The notes below the pieces were generated by a model. The model worked only from the letters and a program-made list of their open reading frames with translations, was not told the DNA's origin and did no database searches. From assembly GCA_905213155.1 (NCBI GenBank), contig CAJMHI010000030.1:1-21960 (forward strand): DNA of 21,960 nt. Direction: 5' to 3'. Shown piece after piece: positions 15,898 through 21,960 of this stretch (position 1 is the stretch's first letter; the number at the start of each line of letters is the position of its first letter). A program made the position numbers and the translations under genes. Source of the DNA: an uncultured Acidaminococcus sp. (GTDB lineage: Bacteria; Bacillota; Negativicutes; Acidaminococcales; Acidaminococcaceae).

Positions 15898-16848
15898 ATG
15901 AGTGTTAAGAAATCCAAGGTTGTGATTGTGGGCGCAGGGAATGTAGGATCTACAACGGCGTATACGATGTTAAACCAGGGACTTTGTGAAGAACTGGTAC
16001 TGCTTGATATGAACCAGCAAAAGGCAGAAGGGGAAGTCATGGATATGCAGCATTCTGTTTATTTCATGAACCGGAATATCAAGATTCATACCGGGGATTA
16101 TACAGAGTGCCGGGATGCGGATATTGTGGTGATTACCGCAGCGGCCCCTATGGATCCAAATGCGACTACCCGGCTGGAGCTGCTGGCACCCAGCAAAAAG
16201 GTCATGAAAAGCATCGTAGGTTCCATTATGGAAAACGGCTTTAATGGGATTTTGCTTGTGATCTCCAATCCCGTGGATATTATGACCTATTATGCCTGGA
16301 AACTATCCGGGTTGCCACGGAATCAGGTCATTGGATCTGGGACCACGCTGGATATGGCCCGCCTGAGCTGCGAATTGTCAAATCTGTTTGACATGGATGC
16401 CAAAAGTGTATCCTGCTATATTATCGGGGAACATGGAGATTCCGAAGTGGTGTCCTGGGATTCTGCCACCATCGGTGGAAAACGCCTGCTGGATGTAATG
16501 AAAGACAACAAAGGCCGGACGAAAGAGAAAACACTGGAACAGCTACGGGAAGATACTATGCGTCAAGGGTGGGAAATCTATCATCGCAAAGGAAATACCT
16601 GCTATGGCATTGCTGCTTCTGTCACGTCCATCGTAAAATCCATCTTGTTTGATGAAAACCGGATTCTGCCGGTTTGTGTCTATCTGGACGGAGAATATGG
16701 CCTGCGGGATGTGTATCTCAGCGTCCCGGCTATTTTGAATCGCAACGGCTGCAAGGAAATTGTAGAAATCAACCTGACAAAAGAAGAACAGGCGGCGCTG
16801 CAGCACTCTTCCCAGGTGGTGCAATCCTACTATGAGGCGTTACGCTGA
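15898..16848 (+). CDS. NAD-dependent 2-hydroxy acid dehydrogenase, LDH/MDH family
   Basis: This cytosolic oxidoreductase has 316 residues, typical length. It has the Rossmann motif GAGNVGS near the N-terminus, the NAD-binding D of LLDMN, R92 of the mobile loop, NPVD, GSGTTLD, and catalytic H179 in GEHGDSE. The substrate-discriminating position, Gln in lactate and Arg in malate dehydrogenases, aligns with M85 in AAAPMDPNATTR, so neither name is safe. A methionine or other non-polar residue here suggests a bulkier or less charged 2-hydroxy acid, as in L-2-hydroxyisocaproate dehydrogenase. It ends the operon, 18 bases after the transporter with AGGAGAAAGG upstream, so it probably oxidises the hydroxy acid made by the LeuC/LeuD-type enzyme. 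Confidence 0.88.
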   Translation: MSVKKSKVVIVGAGNVGSTTAYTMLNQGLCEELVLLDMNQQKAEGEVMDMQHSVYFMNRNIKIHTGDYTECRDADIVVITAAAPMDPNATTRLELLAPSKKVMKSIVGSIMENGFNGILLVISNPVDIMTYYAWKLSGLPRNQVIGSGTTLDMARLSCELSNLFDMDAKSVSCYIIGEHGDSEVVSWDSATIGGKRLLDVMKDNKGRTKEKTLEQLREDTMRQGWEIYHRKGNTCYGIAASVTSIVKSILFDENRILPVCVYLDGEYGLRDVYLSVPAILNRNGCKEIVEINLTKEEQAALQHSSQVVQSYYEALR

Positions 16849-16860
16849 AAAAGAGCATGA

Positions 16861-16896
16861 AAAAACTCCCCTGTGAGGAAGCAGGGGAGTTTTTTG
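16861..16896. terminator. Bidirectional terminator after the hydroxy-acid operon
   Basis: AAAAACTCCCCTG (16861-16873) pairs with CAGGGGAGTTTTT (16882-16894) around loop TGAGGAAG. T tracts are present on both strands. It ends the plus-strand operon and the converging minus-strand symporter gene. Confidence 0.93.
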
Positions 16897-16907
16897 TAGG
16901 CAGAATA

Positions 16908-18314
16908 TTATTTCCAGTAGTCCAGGTCCGTTTCGTCCAGCCCAATATTTTTGGCTTTAAACACGGGAATATCCACACCGGCATCCAGCTGTTTCCCGTA
17001 GTCGTCCATAACTTTTAGTGCGGTGCCACCCATGGCCATAATGGAAGGCACGTTAATCAGGCACATAAAGCCCATGGTGATATCGGCCAGCGCCCAGGCG
17101 TTATCCATGCTCATCCCTGCACCAACAAAGATGACCAGTACGCATACGATCCGGAAGCAGGTCATGAAGGTTTTACCCGGCGTCTTTTTGCCGTTCAGGT
17201 AAGCCAGGGCATTATTCACATAGTACAAATTGCCAATCAGGGTGGTAAAGGCAAAGAGTACCATAGCGACTGTAATCATAATGGGGCCGAAGGTGCCGAA
17301 ATCCATCCGGGTGGCTTCCTGTACGTATGGAGCACCAGCCAGTTCTTTGGTAGGGATGGCTCCGGAGAACATGCACATCAGCGCAGTGGAGGTACATAAA
17401 ACGGTATCAATGAATACACTGAGCATTTGTACCAATCCCTGTTGTGCGGGGTGACTCACATCTGCGGCAGCCGCTGCGTTGGGGGCAGACCCTACACCGG
17501 CTTCGTTGGAATACAGGCCCCGTTTGATCCCATACATCATACAGGAACCGCTGATCCCGCCTAAAATCTTCTGGAAATCAAAAGCATCGGTAAATACGGC
17601 GCTGAGAACGGAAGGAATCATGGTAAAGTGCATGACGATAATGACCAGGGACAAAATGACATACAGGACGCCCATAAACGGCACCAGAACTTCTGTTACG
17701 TGGATGATCCGTTTGCCGCCGCCGATGAGGCAATAGCCTACCAGCACAGCCAGGATACCTCCGATAATCCAGGGCGTAGTAACTTTGTCGTAAAAGGAGT
17801 ACACGCTGAAAGTGGACTGGAGATTGTAACTGGCCAGGGCGTTAAAGCCGCCGGCGTAGGTGGTAATCAGGAAAAAGGCAAACGCACTGGCGAAAAATTT
17901 GCTGTGCAGCACCAGTTCAATGTAGTACGCCGGGCCGCCGTAGCTGTCCCCGTTTTGGTCACGCCGTTTGTACACCTGGGCCAGGGTACTTTCAATAAAG
18001 GCCGTGGCGCCGCCGATGATGGCGATAATCCACATCCAGAATACGGAGCCAAAGCCGCCCAGGCAAAGTGCCGTAGAAATACCTACGATATTTCCGGTGC
18101 CAACCCGGCTGGCGGTGGAGACCATCAGAGCCTGGAAGGATGAGACAGCATTTTCTTTTGTTGGTTTCTGCATGACCACACGGATACATTCCTTCAAATA
18201 ACGTCCTTGGATAAAGCGGGTGCGGAGCGTGAAGTAAATGCCGGCGACTAACAGAACGATGATCAAGATAGGGTAGTACATCACATCATCCAGCATGGTC
18301 AAAAATTCTGACAT
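16908..18314 (-). CDS. Amino acid:cation symporter, AGCS (alanine/glycine) family
   Basis: This integral membrane protein of 468 residues probably takes up alanine, glycine or a similar amino acid with Na+. Family hallmarks are FQALMVSTASRVGTGNIVG near residue 60-78, GGPAYYIE, and GIKRGLYSNEAGVGSAPNAAA in the second half, with about 10-11 hydrophobic segments. Length is typical. The start is supported by AGGAGG on the minus strand, 7 bases before the ATG. It is a single-gene unit between its own promoter and the terminator shared with the operon opposite. Exact substrate cannot be read. Confidence 0.94.
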   Translation of the reverse strand: MSEFLTMLDDVMYYPILIIVLLVAGIYFTLRTRFIQGRYLKECIRVVMQKPTKENAVSSFQALMVSTASRVGTGNIVGISTALCLGGFGSVFWMWIIAIIGGATAFIESTLAQVYKRRDQNGDSYGGPAYYIELVLHSKFFASAFAFFLITTYAGGFNALASYNLQSTFSVYSFYDKVTTPWIIGGILAVLVGYCLIGGGKRIIHVTEVLVPFMGVLYVILSLVIIVMHFTMIPSVLSAVFTDAFDFQKILGGISGSCMMYGIKRGLYSNEAGVGSAPNAAAAADVSHPAQQGLVQMLSVFIDTVLCTSTALMCMFSGAIPTKELAGAPYVQEATRMDFGTFGPIMITVAMVLFAFTTLIGNLYYVNNALAYLNGKKTPGKTFMTCFRIVCVLVIFVGAGMSMDNAWALADITMGFMCLINVPSIMAMGGTALKVMDDYGKQLDAGVDIPVFKAKNIGLDETDLDYWK

Positions 18315-18385
18315 TGTTTTTCCTCCTTTTGTGGTCCATGCTCCTCATACATGGAGAAGTAAAATAGAATAAAAATGATACTTTT

Positions 18386-18415
18386 ATTATATCTGATTTA
18401 GCCTGTCCATGCCAG
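18386..18415 (-). promoter_or_regulatory. Promoter of the AGCS symporter gene
   Basis: On the minus strand, a consensus -10 TATAAT (18386-18391) lies 18 bp after a -35-like CTGGCA (18410-18415). The leader is about 65 bases and contains a small inverted repeat TCCATG/CATGGA (18335-18340/18350-18355), whose role is unclear. Confidence 0.6.
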
Positions 18416-18447
18416 AAGGAAACGGATTTCATCTGTTTCTTTTTTGG

Positions 18448-18476
18448 TTGCGTAAATCGGGCTTTTGTGCTATGCT
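18448..18476 (+). promoter_or_regulatory. Probable promoter of tig-clpP-clpX
   Basis: An extended -10 (TGC then TATGCT, 18471-18476) follows a weak -35 TTGCGT (18448-18453) by 17 bp. The adjacent TATATA (18476-18481) is an alternative -10. The leader of about 80 bases contains a small GGCT/AGCC hairpin (18534-18544). No CIRCE or CtsR-type repeat is visible. Confidence 0.5.
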
Positions 18477-18563
18477 ATATAAGCGGTTTTTTAAGTAATT
18501 ACAGACGACTGTTATGCATTCCACAGTAAAAACGGCTGACAGCCATGAGGAGGATTTTTTTAA

Positions 18564-19904
18564 ATGAGCGTTTCCTTAGAAAGAAATGGTAATGAAGCAA
18601 CGTTGAAAATTTCTTTGCCCGTAGAAGATGTAGCCAAAGCCTTTGACAAAGCGGTCGCACGGATCAACAAACAGGTAACCATTCCTGGTTTCCGTAAAGG
18701 CCATGCTCCCCGGAAGGTGCTGGAAGTACGCGTAGGCAAGGATGCGATCAAAAGCGAAGCGTTTGAAGTCATTGCCAATGAACAATATAGACAAGCTGTA
18801 AAAGATAACAAATTGGTTCCCGTAACCGATCCGGAAGTCAAGGAATCCAATTTTGAAGAAGGCAAACCCCTGGATTTAACCTTGGGGCTGGTATTGCGTC
18901 CGGAACCGGAACTGGGCGAATACAAAGACCTGGATGTGAAAAAAGAAGAAAAAGAAATTACCGATGCCGATGTGGATAAGGAACTGGAAAACCTGCAAAA
19001 ACGGGCTGCCAAAATGGTAGAAGCCCCGGAAGGCAAAGCCCTGGAAAAAGGGGATCTGGCTATCATTGACTTCAAAGGCACCGTAGACGGGGAAGCTTTT
19101 GCCGGCGGCGAAGGCAAAGGATATCCTCTGGAAGTGGGATCCGGCAGTTTTATCCCTGGCTTTGAAGATCAGCTGGTGGGCAAAAAGAAGGGCGAATCCG
19201 TAGATGTAAATGTCACCTTCCCGGAAGACTATGCTGCAAAAGAACTGGCTGGCAAAGCCGCCGTATTCTCCGTTCATATCCAGGATGTGAAAGTCAAAGA
19301 AGTTCCGAAAATCAATGATGAACTGGTGGCTGCCAATTCTGACAGCAAGACCGTTGAAGAATTCCGGCAAAAGACCATGGACCGGATGAAAAAAGCGGAA
19401 GCGGATCGTGCCCAGGCTGCTTATGAACGGCAGCTGGTGCAGACTGCCGTAGATAACGCCAAATTTGAAGTGCCTGACCAGATGGTGGATCAGCGGGCCG
19501 ATGCCATGGTTGACGAGCTGACCATGAACCTGGAACAGCATAAAATGAGCCTGCCCATGTACCTGCAATATCTGGGCAAGGACGTTAAAACCTACCGGGA
19601 TGAACAAAAACCCATTGCCCTGCAACAGATCCGCACGGACCTGGTGCTGGATGCCATTGCCCTGAAGGAAAATGTACAGGTTTCCCAGGAAGAAATTGCG
19701 GCAGAAGTGCAGCAATTGGCTACGATGAATGGTGCTACGGTAAAGCAGGTAGAAAAAGTCATCAGCCAGAATGGCTCTATTGCGCTCCTGGTGTCCGGTA
19801 TTGCCCGTCGTAAGGCAGCCCGGATTGTAATTGATAACGCAAAAGGCGCTGCCCCGGCAGAAGACAAAGCAACCGAAGCTGCCGAAGCACCGAAAGCTGA
19901 ATAA
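18564..19904 (+). CDS. tig: Trigger factor, ribosome-associated chaperone and peptidyl-prolyl isomerase
   Basis: It binds nascent chains at the ribosome exit tunnel. The 446-residue product has all three domains: the N-terminal ribosome-binding domain with signature GFRKGHAP (42-49), an FKBP-type isomerase domain (about 160-245: DFKGTVDGEAFAGG, then SFIPGFEDQLVG), and a long helical C-terminal chaperone domain ending in an Ala/Glu/Lys-rich tail. The start is fixed by GAGGAGGA (18547-18554), 9 bases upstream. It leads the tig-clpP-clpX operon, a common order in Firmicutes; the ClpP start is 27 bases downstream. Confidence 0.97.
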   Translation: MSVSLERNGNEATLKISLPVEDVAKAFDKAVARINKQVTIPGFRKGHAPRKVLEVRVGKDAIKSEAFEVIANEQYRQAVKDNKLVPVTDPEVKESNFEEGKPLDLTLGLVLRPEPELGEYKDLDVKKEEKEITDADVDKELENLQKRAAKMVEAPEGKALEKGDLAIIDFKGTVDGEAFAGGEGKGYPLEVGSGSFIPGFEDQLVGKKKGESVDVNVTFPEDYAAKELAGKAAVFSVHIQDVKVKEVPKINDELVAANSDSKTVEEFRQKTMDRMKKAEADRAQAAYERQLVQTAVDNAKFEVPDQMVDQRADAMVDELTMNLEQHKMSLPMYLQYLGKDVKTYRDEQKPIALQQIRTDLVLDAIALKENVQVSQEEIAAEVQQLATMNGATVKQVEKVISQNGSIALLVSGIARRKAARIVIDNAKGAAPAEDKATEAAEAPKAE

Positions 19905-19931
19905 AAAATAATGACGCAGGAGGTGGACAGT

Positions 19932-20531
19932 ATGGCCTATGTACCCATCGTGGTAGAACAGACCAGCCAGGGGGAAAGAAGCTATGATATCTACTCCCGG
20001 CTTTTAAAAGACCGGATCATTTTTGTGACCGGCGAAATTGAAGATCATATGGCCAACCTGATTATTGCCCAGCTGCTGTTTTTGGAATCGGAAGATCCGG
20101 ACAAAGATGTCCATCTTTATATCAACAGTCCTGGCGGTTCGGTAAGCGCAGGACTGGCGATTTATGACACGATGCAGTATATCCGTCCGGATGTTTCCAC
20201 GATTTGTGTGGGCATGGCGGCTTCTATGGCTTCTGTGCTACTAGCTGCCGGTGCCAAGGGCAAACGGTTTGCCCTGCCCCATTCCCGGGTGATGATTCAT
20301 CAGCCGTTAGGCGGGGCCCAGGGACAGGCCACAGATATTGCCATCCATGCGCGGGAGATTCTGCGTATCCGGCAGGAAATGAATGAAATACTAGCACTTC
20401 ATACGAGAAAAACCGCAGAAAAAATCCAAGAGGACACGGAGCGGGATCATTTTATGACCGCCCAGGAGGCCATGGAATACGGCCTTGTGGACCGTGTGGT
20501 GGATGCGGCTGCAATTTCCCACAAGAAGTAA
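19932..20531 (+). CDS. clpP: ATP-dependent Clp protease proteolytic subunit
   Basis: This serine peptidase forms the tetradecameric barrel that degrades proteins fed by ClpX. The 199-residue product has the catalytic triad S98 (GMAASMAS), H123 (MIHQP) and D172 (ERDHFM), plus the INSPGGSV segment. I chose ATG 19932 over the in-frame ATG at 19911: AGGAGGTG (19918-19925) lies 6 bases upstream of 19932, and the protein then begins MAYVPIVVEQT as in homologues. A short N-terminal propeptide is possible. It is co-transcribed with tig and clpX. Confidence 0.97.
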   Translation: MAYVPIVVEQTSQGERSYDIYSRLLKDRIIFVTGEIEDHMANLIIAQLLFLESEDPDKDVHLYINSPGGSVSAGLAIYDTMQYIRPDVSTICVGMAASMASVLLAAGAKGKRFALPHSRVMIHQPLGGAQGQATDIAIHAREILRIRQEMNEILALHTRKTAEKIQEDTERDHFMTAQEAMEYGLVDRVVDAAAISHKK

Positions 20532-20556
20532 GGGTAGGACACGACCATCTTACCCT
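20531..20556 (+). other. Intercistronic hairpin between clpP and clpX
   Basis: AGGGTAGGA (20531-20539) pairs with TCTTACCCT (20548-20556), with one G-T pair and an 8-base loop. It begins in the last base of the clpP stop codon. No T tract follows, so it is not a standard terminator. It may stabilise or process the mRNA, or modulate clpX expression. Confidence 0.5.
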
Positions 20557-20577
20557 GCCCGAAAGGAGGGGCAAAAG

Positions 20578-21861
20578 ATGGCATACGATGATACCACAAA
20601 GTTTGACGGTCCTGAATATACCTGTTCGTTTTGCGGCAAAAAGCAAAGCCAGGTAAAAAAACTGATCGCCGGGCATAATGTGTTTATCTGTGATGAATGT
20701 ATTGCGCTTTGTAATGAGATGCTGGAACGGGACCTGGGGACCAAGGCAGAAGAACCTTTGACAGAACTGCCCAAACCCCGGGAAATCAAAGCTATCCTGG
20801 ATCAGTATGTGATTGGGCAGGAAGATGCCAAGAGGACCCTTTCTGTAGCGGTCTATAACCATTACAAACGAATTAATTATGAGGAAAAGCAGCACAAGGA
20901 CGATGTGGAGCTGCAAAAATCCAATATTTTGATGTTAGGGCCTACCGGCAGCGGAAAAACCCTGCTGGCCCAAACCCTGGCCAAAATCCTCAAAGTGCCT
21001 TTTGCCATTGCCGATGCCACCAGCCTGACGGAAGCCGGCTATGTGGGAGAAGACGTGGAAAATATTTTGCTGCGTCTGATCCAAAATGCTGACTACGATA
21101 TCGAAAAGGCCCAGCGGGGAATTATCTATATCGATGAAATTGATAAGATTTCCCGTAAATCCGAAAATCCCTCCATCACCCGGGATGTGTCCGGGGAAGG
21201 AGTGCAGCAGGCACTATTAAAAATTCTGGAAGGAACGGTTGCCAACGTACCGCCTCAGGGCGGGAGAAAGCACCCCCACCAGGAACTGATCCAGATTGAT
21301 ACGTCCAATATCCTCTTTATCTGCGGCGGTGCATTTGCCGGGCTGGAAAACGTGATTAACGCCCGCATTGGGAAAAAGAGCATGGGCTTTGGGGCGGATA
21401 TCCCCACAGCCGAACAAAAGAAAAACGAGAATCCCTTCCACAGTGCATTACCGGAGGATTTTGTCAAATACGGCCTGATTCCGGAATTTGTAGGGCGGCT
21501 GCCTGTCGTGGTGACGCTGGACAACCTGGATGAAAAAGCGCTGATTCAGATTTTGACGGAACCAAAAAACGCACTGACCAAACAATACCAGCACCTGCTG
21601 GCCATGGATCATGTGGAACTGGATTTTGACAATGGCGCATTAAAAGCAATTGCCCATGAGGCGCTGAAACGCAAAGCAGGGGCCAGAGGGCTGCGCGCCA
21701 TTATTGAAGGCATTATGAAAAATGTCATGTATGAAGTCCCCAGCAGGGATAATATTGCCAAATGTATTGTGACGGCCGATGTGGTAAACCAGCACAAAGA
21801 ACCAAAGCTGGTGCTGCGGGAATCGGACCAGGAAAAAAACAGTACAAGAAAGAATGCCTAA
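20578..21861 (+). CDS. clpX: ClpX, ATP-dependent unfoldase of the Clp protease
   Basis: This hexameric AAA+ unfoldase recognises substrates and threads them into ClpP. The 427-residue product has an N-terminal C4 zinc-binding domain (CSFC at 15-18 and CDEC at 37-40), Walker A GPTGSGKT with K127, pore loop GYVG (154-157), Walker B IIYIDE with D186-E187, and sensor-2 GARGLR (368-373). The ClpP-docking loop, usually IGF, reads M269-G-F. The start is ATG 20578, behind AAGGAGGG (20563-20570); the longer frame from 20485 overlaps clpP and lacks a ribosome binding site. A strong terminator follows 3 bases after the stop. Confidence 0.97.
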   Translation: MAYDDTTKFDGPEYTCSFCGKKQSQVKKLIAGHNVFICDECIALCNEMLERDLGTKAEEPLTELPKPREIKAILDQYVIGQEDAKRTLSVAVYNHYKRINYEEKQHKDDVELQKSNILMLGPTGSGKTLLAQTLAKILKVPFAIADATSLTEAGYVGEDVENILLRLIQNADYDIEKAQRGIIYIDEIDKISRKSENPSITRDVSGEGVQQALLKILEGTVANVPPQGGRKHPHQELIQIDTSNILFICGGAFAGLENVINARIGKKSMGFGADIPTAEQKKNENPFHSALPEDFVKYGLIPEFVGRLPVVVTLDNLDEKALIQILTEPKNALTKQYQHLLAMDHVELDFDNGALKAIAHEALKRKAGARGLRAIIEGIMKNVMYEVPSRDNIAKCIVTADVVNQHKEPKLVLRESDQEKNSTRKNA

Positions 21862-21864
21862 CGA

Positions 21865-21904
21865 AAAAGAGGAAAAGGGAGCGATTTCTCCCTTTTCCTC
21901 TTTT
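21865..21904 (+). terminator. Terminator after clpX
   Basis: A perfect 17-bp stem is formed by 21865-21881 (AAAAGAGGAAAAGGGAG) and 21888-21904, with loop CGATTT. The T run at 21901-21904 is part of the stem; in the uninterrupted locus it would probably have continued, but it is broken by the intron-like sequence starting at 21907. Confidence 0.88.
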
Positions 21905-21906
21905 CG

Positions 21907-21960
21907 GTGAGCCCGGCATGGGCGCACTCTAATGGGTGAAAGTCCCTAGGCCGCCCGGTA
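21907..21960 (+). mobile_element. 5' end of a group IIC intron (continues past window)
   Basis: The 54 visible bases begin GTGAGCCCGGCATGGGCGCA and continue with GGGTGAAAGTCCC. From memory this is very close to the 5' end of the Oceanobacillus iheyensis group IIC intron (GUGUGCCCGGCAUGGGUGCA, then GGGUGAGAGUCCC), including the GUG start and the first domain I stem. Its position directly after a Rho-independent terminator stem is where group IIC introns typically insert. The intron-encoded reverse transcriptase and domain V/VI would lie to the right. Whether it is full length or active cannot be seen. Confidence 0.85.

Noticed and set aside
18876..19715. Long antisense reading frame opposite tig
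   Set aside because: Phe-rich translation caused by Lys/Glu-rich codons of trigger factor on the other strand; no start signals.
20485..20577. 31-residue N-terminal extension of ClpX
   Set aside because: It overlaps the end of clpP, lacks a ribosome binding site and is not found on ClpX proteins; ATG 20578 has AAGGAGGG.
1..21960. CRISPR array, insertion sequence or prophage
   Set aside because: No regularly spaced repeats, transposase or phage genes are visible; the only mobile element signal is the intron start at the right edge.

Overview
The window looks like chromosomal DNA of a low-to-moderate G+C, anaerobic member of the Firmicutes with an outer membrane, most plausibly a Negativicute such as an Acidaminococcus relative. 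This is inference: the clues are the tig-clpP-clpX order, strong AGGAGG ribosome binding sites, sugar-nucleotide and envelope genes with E. coli-like UDP-glucose dehydrogenase, and a fermentative hydroxy-acid gene cluster. No taxonomic marker (rRNA) is present.

Layout. 1-207: the end of a tRNA array (tRNA-Cys, cut by the window edge; tRNA-Leu) and its terminator. 272-3162: nucleobase genes, a uracil permease and GMP synthase (guaA, own promoter). 3322-7646: three tightly packed envelope genes: UDP-glucose dehydrogenase, a membrane LTA-synthase/sulfatase-type transferase with a TTG start, and a UDP-glucuronate 4-epimerase-like enzyme. Together they should make UDP-GlcA and probably UDP-GalA, and add a phospho-group to an extracytoplasmic glycan or lipid. 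7710-8546: a nitrilase-superfamily amidase, closed by a long bidirectional terminator.

8597-16848 is the most interesting part. A LacI-family gene is transcribed away from a six-gene operon: a carboxyltransferase-like TIM barrel, a cysteine-free AhpD/CMD-like protein, an unusual fusion of a degenerate aconitase large-subunit domain to an intact LeuD-type swivel domain, an intact LeuC-type large subunit, a 2-hydroxycarboxylate transporter, and an LDH/MDH-family dehydrogenase. Each of the two divergent promoters has an 18-bp palindrome over or just downstream of its start site. The genes fit a pathway of import, hydroxyl shift (dehydratase/isomerase), oxidation, and beta-decarboxylation or cleavage of a tertiary 2-hydroxy acid such as citramalate or citrate. 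The barrel protein lacks a biotin domain and has Glu where the family has its metal-bound lysine, so it is probably not a standard biotin-dependent oxaloacetate decarboxylase.

16861-18415: bidirectional terminator, then a minus-strand AGCS amino acid:cation symporter. 18448-21904: the protein-quality operon tig-clpP-clpX with promoter, an intercistronic hairpin and a strong terminator. From 21907 to the right edge the sequence matches the 5' end of a group IIC intron, placed directly after the clpX terminator.
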